Below, in pieces: positions 55,868 through 64,000 of a stretch of 64,000 nucleotides of DNA. The translations under genes and the position numbers were made by a program. The notes beneath the pieces are model-generated. The model had not been told where the DNA came from. It was given only the letters and a program-made list of their open reading frames with translations, and did no database searches. Origin of the DNA: Streptomyces sp. MUM 2J (GTDB lineage: Bacteria > Actinomycetota > Actinomycetes > Streptomycetales > Streptomycetaceae). Positions within the stretch are counted from its first letter, which is position 1, and each line of letters begins with the position of its first letter. The stretch lies in the NCBI RefSeq assembly GCF_022414535.1, contig NZ_JADWYM010000003.1, positions 1 through 64,000 on the forward strand. Direction: 5' to 3'.

Positions 55868-56831
55868 CCCTGCCGGGGCGGTGGTAGGCGTGGCCGATGA
55901 GGACCGTCTCGACCGCCTCCACACCGAGCCCGGCGAGGTCCTGGCTGACGAAGCGGTAGAGGTGCTCCAGGTCGCGCATCCAGACCGCGGCCTGGAGATT
56001 GGCGGTTCCGGTGGTCGCGAACGCGCCGTGCACGGCCGGATGGGCTGCCAGCGCCCGTCCGGCGGCGTCCAGGCGGTCGGGGGCGACACGGAGCATGACG
56101 TTGGCGTCGACGGGAAGTCCGAGGCGTCGCGGATCGGCCACGGCCTGGGTGCGCAGCCGCCCGGCCGCGGCGAGGCGGGCGAGTCGCCGGCGCACGGTGG
56201 ACTCCGGACGGCCGGTCCGTGCCGCCACGGCGGCGGCGGACGCCCGGGCATCGTCCTCCAGGGCCGCCAGGACGGCGCGGTCGGTCGGATCCGGCTCCGC
56301 CTCCCCGGGCCCGGGCGTGTCCTCGGGGCCGGGGGTGGAGGACAGCGCGGCACGCTCGTCGGCGCTCAGGACGTCGTGCCGCCAGTCGGCGGCCTCGGCG
56401 AAGACGTGCAGGACCGTGTCCGCGCCGACGGACGTGACGGCCCGGGTGGCGGGCAGTTCCCGGAACACCAGGTGGTCCCGGCTCCCGGGCCGGGTGAGGG
56501 AGACGGCGAGGATCTCGTCGCCGGACGCCGACAGGTCGATGAACGGGATGTCCTCGCGCGCCGCCAGAGCCGCGGCGAGCGCGTCCCGCTGTGTGCCGAG
56601 AACGCGGATGCGCAGCAGCAGCGCCCCGACGGCCGCGGGCCACGAGGGGCGCAGGATCACGCGGCAGGCGCCCTCGGCCATCAGTGCCTGCCAGCGCCGG
56701 TGCACCGTGCGCGGGCCGAGTCCGAGTACGTGGCCGGCCCGTTCGGCGCTCAGCCGCCCGTCGCACTGAAGGGCCGCGATCAGCCGCTGATCCCGGAGGT
56801 CGAGTACGGGATCCGCCGTCTGCATCGCCAT
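55842..56831 (-). CDS. Two-domain Lrp/AsnC-family regulator
   Basis: A 329-residue tandem Lrp. Two helix-turn-helix units (residues about 12-60: LDLRDQRLIAALQCDGRLSAERAGHVLGLGPRTVHRRWQALMAEG; and about 182-230: DRAVLAALEDDARASAAAVAARTGRPESTVRRRLARLAAAG) each precede a RAM ligand domain, the second with NVMLRVAPDRLDAAGRALAAHPAVHGAFATTGTANLQAAVW. The doubled form is about twice the normal length. It is divergent from the inositol-phosphatase-like gene; GGTGA-N10-TCACC at 56832-56851 may be its operator. Confidence 0.92.
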   Translation of the reverse strand: MAMQTADPVLDLRDQRLIAALQCDGRLSAERAGHVLGLGPRTVHRRWQALMAEGACRVILRPSWPAAVGALLLRIRVLGTQRDALAAALAAREDIPFIDLSASGDEILAVSLTRPGSRDHLVFRELPATRAVTSVGADTVLHVFAEAADWRHDVLSADERAALSSTPGPEDTPGPGEAEPDPTDRAVLAALEDDARASAAAVAARTGRPESTVRRRLARLAAAGRLRTQAVADPRRLGLPVDANVMLRVAPDRLDAAGRALAAHPAVHGAFATTGTANLQAAVWMRDLEHLYRFVSQDLAGLGVEAVETVLIGHAYHRPGRGPRHRRPG

Positions 56832-56935
56832 GGTGAACAGTATCGCTCACCCACCGGGCCGCCAGAGTCCGCGAGCCGTCAGGGGCCTGGAGGATCGGGT
56901 CGTCCGATCGACCACACGGAAAGCGGGAGTACCTG

Positions 56936-57784
56936 ATGTCCCTCGACGAGCTCCTCACCGGTATGGCAGCCGCCGCACGGGAAACCGGCGCGCTGCTCGA
57001 GGCGGCCCCCCGGCCGGCGCGCGCCGGCACCTTCGCCGAGTTCGCCGCGGCCTTCGAGGCCATGGAGGCGGAGCCCGCCGCACTGCTGCGCCGGCACCTC
57101 CACCGGTTGCGACCGGGGGTGGGCTGGGCCGACGAACTCGACAGCCTGGCGGCGCTGCCGGCCGAGGGCGAGCTGTGGATCGTGGACGTCGTCGACGGGG
57201 CGGTGCAGTTCATGCAGGGACTCCCCCAGTTCTGCGTGAGCCTGGCCCTGGTGCGCGACGGCGAGCCGGTGGCGGCCGTGCTGCACGCGCCGCTGCTCGG
57301 CGAGACCTACGCCGCCGCCCGCGGTCTCGGCGCCTGCCGCGACGGCAGACCGGTCGCACCGTCGGTCAAGACGGACCCCGCCGCGGCCGTGGTGGCCACC
57401 AGTCAGCCCCCGTTCCCCGCACGGCAACCCGCGGCCGTGCGGCGGGCGGGGCGATCGCTGACCGCGGTGTTGCCGCACGTGGCGGCCGTCCGCAACCTCG
57501 GCCCCACCTCCTGGCAGATCGCCGACACCGCCGCGGGACGCCTGGACGCCTTCTGGGAGTTCGGGCGCGACGACACCAACCTGCTGGCCGGCGCCCTGAT
57601 CGCCCGCGAGGCGGGAGCCACGGTCACCGACGCGGACGGCCGCCCCTGGGGGCCGGGCACCGACAGCTTCGTGGCAGCGGGGGCGGGGCTTCACGGACGG
57701 CTGCTCGACGTCCTCGCCGGGACCGGCGCGGCTTCGTCCCGGAGGCCGCATCCGCACGTGGCGGACGAGGCGATACGGGCTTGA
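56936..57784 (+). CDS. Inositol-monophosphatase-family protein
   Basis: A 282-residue member of the IMPase fold. Metal residues are kept: Glu in GVGWADELDSL, two Asp in WIVDVVDGAVQFMQGLPQFCVSLALV, and Asp in FGRDDTNLLAGALIAREAGATV. The usual DPIDGTTNF reads DVVDGAVQF, so the substrate is probably not plain inositol phosphate. It is divergent from the Lrp-like regulator, which may control it. ATG 56936; 104 bp separate the two starts. Confidence 0.88.
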   Translation: MSLDELLTGMAAAARETGALLEAAPRPARAGTFAEFAAAFEAMEAEPAALLRRHLHRLRPGVGWADELDSLAALPAEGELWIVDVVDGAVQFMQGLPQFCVSLALVRDGEPVAAVLHAPLLGETYAAARGLGACRDGRPVAPSVKTDPAAAVVATSQPPFPARQPAAVRRAGRSLTAVLPHVAAVRNLGPTSWQIADTAAGRLDAFWEFGRDDTNLLAGALIAREAGATVTDADGRPWGPGTDSFVAAGAGLHGRLLDVLAGTGAASSRRPHPHVADEAIRA

Positions 57785-57799
57785 GCCGCTCCCACCATG

Positions 57800-58939
57800 T
57801 CAGGCACGGGGGCGCGTGGCCGCGGTCAGCCAGGACAGCGCCCGGGAGATGTCGGCGAGGGTGACGATACCGACGAGGCGACCGCCGTCCAGCACCAGAG
57901 CCCGGCGCTCCCGGCTCGACTCGAGCCGCGGCAGCAGGTCCACGACCGGGTCGTCCGGTGCGCTCGTGGTCACGTCCGCCAGCGGGCGCATCACGGCGCC
58001 GACCGTGGTGGTGGACCGGGCCTCGACGGGCGTGCGGTTGACGAGCGGGACCGTGATCAGCCCGGCCACCGTGCCGTCCGGGGCGACGACCGGGAAGGCG
58101 GAGTGCCGGTAGTGGCCGAAAGGGCCCTCCGCCAGGAACGCCGCGAGGGTCGCGGTGGCCGGGACGGTGACCGGGTCGCGGGTCATCACACGGCTGACCG
58201 GCAGATCGGCGAGCACGCCGCGCAGCTGTGCCTGGCGCTCCTCGGCGGTCGCCGTGGCGGTGAGGAACCAGCCGATCAGAGCGGCCCAGAGCCCGGACAG
58301 GTCACCGGCGAGGAGCACCGCCGCGAAACCGGTCACGATCATGAACCAGCCCAGGGTCCGGCCCGCTGTCGCGGCTCCGCGGGTGGCGCGCAGGCGGTCG
58401 CCGGTACGACGCCACAGCCACGCCCGCAGCAACCGCCCACCGTCGAGCGGGGCGGCGGGCAGAGCGTTGAAGACGGCCAGCACGATGTTGATGGCGGCCA
58501 GCCACGCCACGGCCTCCACGACCAGCCCGGAGGCGTGCAGGGCATCGAGCCACAGGGCCAGCGCGGCACACAGTCCGCCGATCACCGCGCTGGTCAGCGG
58601 CCCGACGGCGGCGATCCTCAGCTCCGCGCCGGGCGTCCGGGCCTCGCTGCGCAGACGGGCGATGCCGCCGAGCATCCAGAGGGTGATGTCGTCGACTGCG
58701 ACGCCGTTGCGCCGCGCGACGACGGCGTGGGCGAGTTCGTGGGCCAGAAGCGAGCCGAGGAACACGACCGCAGCGAGAAGGGCGAGGATCCAGTAGACCC
58801 AGGCGGGGTGGCCGGGATACACGTCCGGAAAGCGGCCGACGGCGAGCGTTCCGGCCACCAGGCCGATGATGACCAGCACGCTCCAGTGCAGACCGACGCG
58901 GATTCCCGCGATCCGTCCCAGGGGCAGCGTCTCCTTCAC
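57800..58939 (-). CDS. Site-2 protease family zinc protease with CBS domains
   Basis: A 379-residue membrane protease. Residues 1-215 hold about six membrane helices with the zinc motif HELAH in LGSLLAHELAHAVVARRNG and the third ligand in NALPAAPLDGGRLLRAWLW. Two CBS domains follow (about 250-310 and 320-375: VSRVMTRDPVTVPATATLAAFL; VGAVMRPLADVTTSAPDDPVVDLLPRL), which bind adenine nucleotides. The Rv2625c protein of the DosR regulon has this same layout. GTG 58939 is chosen because the family start is at this point; longer readings are improbable. Confidence 0.92.
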   Translation of the reverse strand: MKETLPLGRIAGIRVGLHWSVLVIIGLVAGTLAVGRFPDVYPGHPAWVYWILALLAAVVFLGSLLAHELAHAVVARRNGVAVDDITLWMLGGIARLRSEARTPGAELRIAAVGPLTSAVIGGLCAALALWLDALHASGLVVEAVAWLAAINIVLAVFNALPAAPLDGGRLLRAWLWRRTGDRLRATRGAATAGRTLGWFMIVTGFAAVLLAGDLSGLWAALIGWFLTATATAEERQAQLRGVLADLPVSRVMTRDPVTVPATATLAAFLAEGPFGHYRHSAFPVVAPDGTVAGLITVPLVNRTPVEARSTTTVGAVMRPLADVTTSAPDDPVVDLLPRLESSRERRALVLDGGRLVGIVTLADISRALSWLTAATRPRA

Positions 58940-59028
58940 CGCACGCTCGCTCTCCGTCCCCGCCCGGGCCGCAGCCCTGTCGGTGGCTCGGGCGGGGCAC
59001 CTCGTCCTCGTTGCCGGGCGGCGCCGTC

Positions 59029-59253
59029 TCAGGCGACGTGCTGAACAGGGCCGAACACCTCGGCCTCGTGGCACACCGAACAGATCACGCGGCGCGCGAG
59101 CGTCCGGCTGGAACTCGGTCCCATGCCCGCCGGCCGCTGCACGGCCTGGCCGATGACACAGGCGTGCTCCATGCAGAGTCCGCAGCCGCAGTGCGCGCAC
59201 ACCGCGATCGCGGGCACCACCTTGTTCTCCAGCGCGCAGTCATAGCAGTTCAC
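59029..59253 (-). CDS. DUF2180 zinc-ribbon-like small protein
   Basis: A 74-residue cysteine-rich protein with the DUF2180 pattern: NCYDCALENKVVPAIAVCAHCGCGLCMEHACV, then RVICSVCHEAEV. The CxxC pairs should bind zinc. GTG 59253 has a strong GGAGGTGG site. Upstream (59254-59632) is a 379-bp gap with a DevR-like box. It may belong to the same regulon as the first island. The role is unknown. Confidence 0.88.
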   Translation of the reverse strand: MNCYDCALENKVVPAIAVCAHCGCGLCMEHACVIGQAVQRPAGMGPSSSRTLARRVICSVCHEAEVFGPVQHVA

Positions 59254-59351
59254 GACCCACCTCCCAGCCGGCCCGGCGCCCGTTCCCACCCGTTTTCCCA
59301 CCCGTCCTTCGCTGTCCCCTCCATGGTGGGCCGGGGCGCGGCCGCGGGGAC

Positions 59352-59367
59352 GGGGCCGGTCGGCTCT
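59352..59367. promoter_or_regulatory. DevR/OsdR-like box upstream of DUF2180
   Basis: GGGGCCGGTCGGCTCT is one change from the palindrome GGGCCGGTCGGCCC seen at 1143 and 9228. It lies 99 bp before the DUF2180 start. The rest of the 379-bp gap shows no gene. Confidence 0.5.
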
Positions 59368-59632
59368 TTCCGGGGGGACGACCGGCCGCCACCCTGGCTG
59401 CGCGGGAACGCGCTGGTCGCCCGGCGGCCCCGGCACCGTGATCGCCTTCATGACGGTCCCCGGCGCCCTGACCGACGTGGCGGCGACGGGCTGTTGGGCC
59501 CCCGTGATGACCGGCACCGACCGGAACGAGGCGGTCACGTCCGTCGGCGCCCCGGGCATGGGCGGGCCACGGGGTGTCGGAACGGCCGGGGCGGAGCGCT
59601 CACGCCCCGCCCCGGCGGGCCCGTTGCGCGGG

Positions 59633-60316
59633 TCAGGCGGCCGGTGCCGGGAGGCTGAGGCGTCCGTCGTCGACCTCGGCGATCCGGTCGGCGGCGGTGA
59701 GGTGCGTGCGGTCGTGGGTCACCAGGACGGTGGCGGTGGCCCGTTCGCGGGTGAGGCGGGTGATGAGGCCGACGACGGCGGCGCCGCGTTCGTGGTCGAG
59801 GGCACTGGTGGGTTCGTCCACGAGGAGGACCGTGGGGTCGTTCATCAGCGCGCGGGCGATGTTGACGCGCTGCCGCTGGCCGCCGGAGAGCTGGTGGGGG
59901 CGTCGCTGTGCCTGGTCCGCGAGGCCGACGGCGTCGAGGAGTTCCATGGCCCGGCGGCGCGCCGTGACCGGGGACCGGCCGTCGATCCGGGCCATGACCT
60001 GGAGTTGTTCGGCGGAGGTGAGGGAGGGCAGCAGGTTGGGCTGCTGGAAGACGATGCCGATCGTGCGGCGTCGCAGGTCGGCGAGTTCTCCGCGGCTCAT
60101 GCCCGTGGTGGTCGTCCCGTCGACGGTGACGATGCCGGAGTCGGGGGTGACGAGCGTGGCGGCGACGGCGAGCAGGCTGGACTTGCCGGATCCGGAAGGG
60201 CCGACCACAGCGGTCAGGCTGCCCTTCGGCACGTGCAGGCTGACATGGTCGAGGGCGGTCAGGCGGCTGTCGCCGTCGGGATAGGTCAGGGTGATGTCGG
60301 TCAGGTTCAGGCTCAT
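59633..60316 (-). CDS. ABC transporter ATP-binding protein (MacB/LolD type)
   Basis: A 227-residue ATPase. Walker A is VGPSGSGKSSLLAVAATLVTPDSG near residue 38; the signature is LSGGQRQRVNIARALMND; Walker B is TVLLVDEPTSALDHERGAAV. It belongs to the group that pairs with FtsX-type permeases, exporting peptides, lipids or antibiotics. Its ATG overlaps the permease stop codon. It is the second gene of a two-gene operon divergent from a two-component system, its likely regulator. Confidence 0.94.
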   Translation of the reverse strand: MSLNLTDITLTYPDGDSRLTALDHVSLHVPKGSLTAVVGPSGSGKSSLLAVAATLVTPDSGIVTVDGTTTTGMSRGELADLRRRTIGIVFQQPNLLPSLTSAEQLQVMARIDGRSPVTARRRAMELLDAVGLADQAQRRPHQLSGGQRQRVNIARALMNDPTVLLVDEPTSALDHERGAAVVGLITRLTRERATATVLVTHDRTHLTAADRIAEVDDGRLSLPAPAA

Positions 60317-61401
60317 CGTGCACTTCCCAGGGCGGTCAGCGGGTCGACGGAGGTGATGCGGCGGACGGAGAGCGCGGCCCCGAGCGCGCCGAGCAGGATC
60401 ATCACGGCGGCGGGGACGAGGACGGTGCCGGGGGTGAGGACGAAGGGCACGTCCGAGCCGCCGAGCGAGGCACCGATGCCTGCGGCGATGCCGCTGCCGA
60501 GGAGGGTGCCGCCGGTCAGCAGGACGACGGCCTGGCCGAGGGCGTCCCTCAGCAGGACGCCGGTGGAGGCGCCGAGGGCCTTGAGGACGGCGATGTCACC
60601 GCTGCGCTGGATCGTCCAGACGGTGAAGAAGGCGCCGACGACCAGGGCGGAGATGGCGAACAGGAAGCCGCGCATCAGCTGCAGGGACCCGTTCTCCGAG
60701 GTGTAGGAGCCGATCGCGGTCAGCGACGCGTCCTTGGCGACCGTCCGGGTCCCGGCGGCCCGGTCGGCGGCCGCCACGTCGGCGCCGTCGCCGGTGGTCA
60801 GGGCGATCACGGTCGCGGTCGGGGTGTCGCCCGCGCCGGCGGGCGGCGCGGTGGTCCGCCAGGTGCCGAGGCTGGTCCACACGACGGGTGTGTGGCTGAA
60901 GGAGGCGTCGCCCCGGACTGCGGCCACCGTCAGGTGGCGCCCGGCCAGGTCGACGGTGTCGCCGGGCTCGGCGCCGAGGTCGTCGGCGGCCGTGGTGGAC
61001 AGCACCGCGGTGTGGTCGTCGATCCCGGTGCCGTCCGGGGCCAGGGGGGAGCCGGGACGGACACCGAAGACGGAGACCCCTGCGCTGCGTGCACCCGCGG
61101 TGGCCTTCGTCGTGGTGATGCCCAGGGGTTCGGCTCGGGTGACGCCGGGTTCCGTGGACCAGCGCCGCCACTGTTCCTCGGTGACGGTCGAGTCGGAAAA
61201 CGACAGATCCTGCCCGTCTGCGGGCGCGTCGAAGGCGATCCGGTCGGCGGGCAGACCGGTGATCGCGGAGACGTTCTGCCGGCCCAGCCCGGCGGTGAGT
61301 CCGGAGAGGAGCGCGACCAGCAGGGTGATCAGCACGATGACGGTGCCCATCAGGGCGAACCGCCCCTTGGCGAACTTCAGGTCTCTCCAGGCGACGTACA
61401 C
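60313..61401 (-). CDS. FtsX-family ABC transporter permease
   Basis: A 362-residue permease. An N-terminal helix (GRFALMGTVIVLITLLVALLSGLTAGL) is followed by a 200-residue extracytoplasmic domain, and three C-terminal helices (LFAISALVVGAFFTVWTIQRSGDIAVLKALGAST, AVVLLTGGTLLGSGIAAGIGASL, LVPAAVMILLGALGAALSVRRI). This is the FtsX/MacB layout. GTG 61401 (VYVAWRDLKFAKGRF) is chosen by family comparison. It forms an exporter with the ATPase encoded after it. Confidence 0.9.
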   Translation of the reverse strand: MYVAWRDLKFAKGRFALMGTVIVLITLLVALLSGLTAGLGRQNVSAITGLPADRIAFDAPADGQDLSFSDSTVTEEQWRRWSTEPGVTRAEPLGITTTKATAGARSAGVSVFGVRPGSPLAPDGTGIDDHTAVLSTTAADDLGAEPGDTVDLAGRHLTVAAVRGDASFSHTPVVWTSLGTWRTTAPPAGAGDTPTATVIALTTGDGADVAAADRAAGTRTVAKDASLTAIGSYTSENGSLQLMRGFLFAISALVVGAFFTVWTIQRSGDIAVLKALGASTGVLLRDALGQAVVLLTGGTLLGSGIAAGIGASLGGSDVPFVLTPGTVLVPAAVMILLGALGAALSVRRITSVDPLTALGSAR

Positions 61402-61571
61402 GGTTCGGGCTGCCCTTTCCGGCGGTGGTGGTGGGTGTCTCCACCGTCGCCGCTCACCCCCCGCGCGGGCATCCGGCCGGGGATGGCACTTCGCGGATCG
61501 AAAGGCGGCACCGGGGTTGTAACTTTCGATGGAGGACCACCCGCGCTCCGTTTCCTTAGGCTGGAAGGACT

Positions 61572-62828
61572 GTGAACACCACCGCTCCCGCCCTGACCCC
61601 GACCACCCGTGCCCTGGCCTGGTGCCTGCATCTGCTGATCGTCGCGCTGCTCGCCCTCGCCGGGGGCCGGGCCGTGGTCGACGGCAGGCCGCACGCCGGA
61701 GCGATCGTCGCCGTGGCGGTGATGTGCGGGCTGGTGTACGCGGCCGGACCACTGCTGCCCCGGGTCCGCCGCTCCCGCCGGGCGGCCGTGTGGTGGCTGG
61801 CCGCCGTGGAGGCCGCGTGGCTGATGCTGCTGGTGCTGTCCGCGGACGGGGTGTGGCTGGCCTTCCCCCTGTACTTCCTCCAGCTCCATCTGCTGCCACG
61901 GCGCGCCGGCCTGGCCGCCGTGGCCGCGACCGCCCTCGCCGCGACCGGTGCCTTCGCCGCCCACCAGGGCTCCTTCAGCCCGGCCATGGCGATCGGCCCG
62001 GCGCTCGGCGCCGCGGTCGCGGTGGCGGTGGTGTGGGGGTACCAGGCCCTGTACCGGGAGAACGAGCAGCGCCGGCGTCTGATCGAGGAGCTGACCGCCA
62101 CCCGCGCCGACCTGGCCGAGGCCCAGCACGCCGCCGGGGTGCTGGCCGAACGCGAACGGCTGGCCCGCGAGATCCACGACACCCTCGCCCAGGGGCTGTC
62201 CAGCATCCAGCTCCTGCTGAGTGCCGCCGAGCGCACCCTGCCCGACAGCTCGGGAAACGCCGCCCGCTACGTCACCCAGGCCCGCCAGGCCGCCGCGGAC
62301 AATCTCGTCGAGGCCCGCCGCTTCGTCGCCGCCCTCACACCGCCCGCGCTCGAGGGGACGACCCTCACGGACGCGCTGCGACGCCTGTGCGCCACGACCG
62401 GCGCGCGGCACCGGATCACCGTCCGCTTCGGCGTGACCGGCACGGCCGTGCCCCTGCCGACGGCCGTCGAGGTGGCGCTGCTGCGTGTCGCCCAGTCCGC
62501 TCTCGCGAACACCGTCCGCCACGCACACGCGACCAGCGCCGAGGTCACCCTGTGTCACCTCGGGGACCACGTCGCCCTGGACGTCGTCGATGACGGTGTC
62601 GGCTTCGCCCCCGGCCGGCTCCCCGCTCCGGACCCCGAGAGCGGCGGCTTCGGGCTGGCGGCGATGCGCGCCCGGCTCCACGATCTGGGAGGTGCCCTGA
62701 CCGTGCGGTCGTCCCCGGGCCAGGGCACGGCCCTCACCGCCCGGCTGCCCCTCGCGGCTTCCCCCGTGCCTCCTCTCGCCGCTCCCGCCGGCTCCCCTCA
62801 CGCGAACGCCCCCGAGGACCGCCCGTGA
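61572..62828 (+). CDS. Sensor histidine kinase (DesK/LiaS type)
   Basis: A 418-residue kinase. About five membrane helices fill residues 10-155. A coiled linker precedes the HisKA_3 dimer domain with the phosphorylated histidine in ERERLAREIHDTLAQGLSSIQLLL near residue 200. The ATPase domain has VVDDGVGFAPG and GLAAMRARLHDLGGALTVRSSPGQGTAL. GTG 61572. It overlaps the response regulator by four bases, is divergent from the ABC exporter genes and probably controls them in response to an envelope signal. Confidence 0.95.
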   Translation: MNTTAPALTPTTRALAWCLHLLIVALLALAGGRAVVDGRPHAGAIVAVAVMCGLVYAAGPLLPRVRRSRRAAVWWLAAVEAAWLMLLVLSADGVWLAFPLYFLQLHLLPRRAGLAAVAATALAATGAFAAHQGSFSPAMAIGPALGAAVAVAVVWGYQALYRENEQRRRLIEELTATRADLAEAQHAAGVLAERERLAREIHDTLAQGLSSIQLLLSAAERTLPDSSGNAARYVTQARQAAADNLVEARRFVAALTPPALEGTTLTDALRRLCATTGARHRITVRFGVTGTAVPLPTAVEVALLRVAQSALANTVRHAHATSAEVTLCHLGDHVALDVVDDGVGFAPGRLPAPDPESGGFGLAAMRARLHDLGGALTVRSSPGQGTALTARLPLAASPVPPLAAPAGSPHANAPEDRP

Positions 62829-63460
62829 CCGCGCCCCCCATCCGTCTCCTGCTCGCCGACGACCACCCCGTGGTGCGGGCCGGTCTGCGTGCCGTGCTGG
62901 AGACCGAACCCGGCCTGGAGGTGGTGGCCGAGGCGGCCACCGCCGAGGACGCGGTCGCGCGTGCCGCCGGGGGCGACATCGACGTCGTGCTGATGGACCT
63001 GCAGTTCGGCAGGGGGATGAGCGGGGTGGAGGCCACGGCCGCGATCACCGCCCGCCCGGCCGCTCCACGGGTCGTCGTCGTCACCACCTACGACTCCGAC
63101 GCGGACACGCTGCCCGCGATCGAGGCGGGTGCCACCGGCTATCTCCTCAAGGACGCCCCGCCCGAGGACCTGGCCGCTGCCGTGCGCACCGCCGCCGCCG
63201 GCCGGACCGCCCTGGCCCCGGCGGTCGCCGACCGGCTCATGAACCGGCTGCGATCGCCCGGCACCGCCCTGACCCGGCGGGAGACCGAGGTCCTCGTCCT
63301 GGTGGCCGACGGCCTGTCCAACCAGGCCATCGGCCGGCGGCTCCACCTCACCGAGGGCACCGTCAAGTCCCATCTGGCCCGGGTCTACGCCAAGCTCGGC
63401 GTCGACTCCCGCACCGCCGCCGTCGCCGCCGCGACCGGCCTCGGTCTGATCCGCCGCTGA
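62825..63460 (+). CDS. NarL-family response regulator
   Basis: A 211-residue regulator, start GTG 62825. The receiver has LLLADDHPVVRAGLRAVLE, the phospho-acceptor Asp in VVLMDLQFGRGMSGVEA, and Lys in GYLLKDAPPEDLAAAVRT. The LuxR helix-turn-helix is LTRRETEVLVLVADGLSNQAIGRRLHLTEGTVKSHLARVYAKLGV. It is the partner of the kinase just upstream. After it, 260 bp (63461-63720) hold no gene. Confidence 0.95.
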   Translation: MTAPPIRLLLADDHPVVRAGLRAVLETEPGLEVVAEAATAEDAVARAAGGDIDVVLMDLQFGRGMSGVEATAAITARPAAPRVVVVTTYDSDADTLPAIEAGATGYLLKDAPPEDLAAAVRTAAAGRTALAPAVADRLMNRLRSPGTALTRRETEVLVLVADGLSNQAIGRRLHLTEGTVKSHLARVYAKLGVDSRTAAVAAATGLGLIRR

Positions 63461-63720
63461 CGGGGGACCGTCGGACCGCCGCCCGTCACCCGCGGACCGT
63501 CACCCGGACGCGGGCGCACGGCGGACCACCCCGTGGCCGTGTCCGGTCACCGCGGCTTTGTCCGGTGCGCAGGAGGTTCCCGGGAGACGGGATGCCGTGG
63601 CACCGGCGTGCACAGGCGTCGCATCGGCGTCGTCATGGCGTACCGGGCTGAGGTCCGCTCCGTCGGAAGTGGCCGCTGACCTGCCGTCTCTCCGGGATCC
63701 GCGCTGGGTACGGCACCGCT

Positions 63721-64000
63721 TCAGGGAGCGAGCGAGAAGTAGTTCTCCTCCTCCTGGGTGAAGTGCAGCCGCAGCACCGTGTTCAGGCCGTAGAGGCAGG
63801 AGCGCAGGTCGTCGAGTTGCTCGGGTGCCAGTCCGCCCCCGGCGCGGGCCAGTTGCAGGTGGGTGGCGATGCGTCGGGACAGGCGCTCGATCTCGGTGTG
63901 GGCGCGGCTCATGGTGGCCGTGGCCTCGGGTCCGCCGAGGGTGGGGGCGAGGGCCGGGTAGAGCTGGTGCTCCTCGGCGTACTCGTGCGGCAGCAGCCGC
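63721..64000 (-). CDS. Hemerythrin-like HHE-domain protein, C-terminal part
   Basis: The gene enters from beyond 64000; 92 residues are seen. The phrases LLPHEYAEEHQLYPALAPTLGG, MSRAHTEIERLSRRIATHL and LYGLNTVLRLHFTQEEENYFSLAP supply the His/Glu ligands (HEYAEEH, H in RAHTEIE, H and E in LHFTQEEE) of a di-iron four-helix bundle. Such proteins bind oxygen, NO or iron. The N-terminus, and any fused domain, lies outside the window. Confidence 0.85.
   Translation of the reverse strand, partial: RLLPHEYAEEHQLYPALAPTLGGPEATATMSRAHTEIERLSRRIATHLQLARAGGGLAPEQLDDLRSCLYGLNTVLRLHFTQEEENYFSLAP

Overview
The window is about 73% GC, with G/C-ending codons, many GTG starts and short overlapping operons. 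Gene families such as DUF2180, SpoIIE-type phosphatases, tandem CrcB and chitosanase GH75 all point to a Streptomyces chromosome. No tRNA, rRNA, CRISPR array, intact transposase, phage or large biosynthetic cluster is visible. One P450 gene with a nearby methyltransferase is the only hint of secondary metabolism.

Region 1 (1-10.9 kb) looks like a dormancy/hypoxia (DevRS/OsdRK-type) regulon island. It holds a NarL-type response regulator followed by the start of its sensor kinase. Next come a ribosome-hibernation-like protein, an NTF2-like protein, three pyridoxamine-oxidase-fold (PPOX) proteins, an ATP-grasp enzyme, a DoxX membrane protein, phosphoketolase, a STAS protein, an Rv1733c-type membrane protein and an RpiB-type isomerase. 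A recurring palindrome of the form GGGCYGRWCGGCCC lies in most of the promoter gaps here. It recurs once far away, upstream of a DUF2180 gene near 59.3 kb, so it is probably the regulator's binding site.

Region 2 (11-22.5 kb) holds a PCu(A)C copper chaperone lipoprotein with a membrane protein and a vitamin B12 ABC importer (permease, ATPase, binding protein) under a cobalamin riboswitch. It also has a PTS-type dihydroxyacetone kinase operon (dhaK-dhaL-dhaM), a GH75 chitosanase, a fibronectin-III lipoprotein, a small secreted protein and a PadR regulator.

Region 3 (22.5-36.9 kb) holds a fadH-like 2,4-dienoyl-CoA reductase, a PAS-GAF-SpoIIE phosphatase, a PrmC-like methyltransferase and a molybdopterin oxidoreductase with its flavin reductase. 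A second Rv1733c-type protein, an AXE1 esterase, a serine hydrolase and a GntR regulator follow. Two identical 177-bp transposase-less elements (MITE-like) sit 10.5 kb apart in opposite orientation. Each is inserted at a CTAG that forms the TAG stop codon of a gene.

Region 4 (37-49.9 kb) holds a methyltransferase, a P450, a short second Rho factor behind an unusual C/T-rich leader, a D,D-carboxypeptidase, and two polytopic mannosyltransferase-like proteins. The second of these overlaps the carboxypeptidase gene antisense. A glutaminase, aspartase, asparaginase and FCD-type regulator group follows.

Region 5 (50-64 kb) holds UppP, a crcB-DUF190-crcB operon, an SMP-30-like protein, several small regulators, a permease gene remnant, a two-domain Lrp-like regulator and an inositol-phosphatase-like protein. 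It ends with a site-2 protease with CBS domains, DUF2180, an FtsX-type ABC exporter divergent from a two-component system, and a hemerythrin-like gene cut by the window end.
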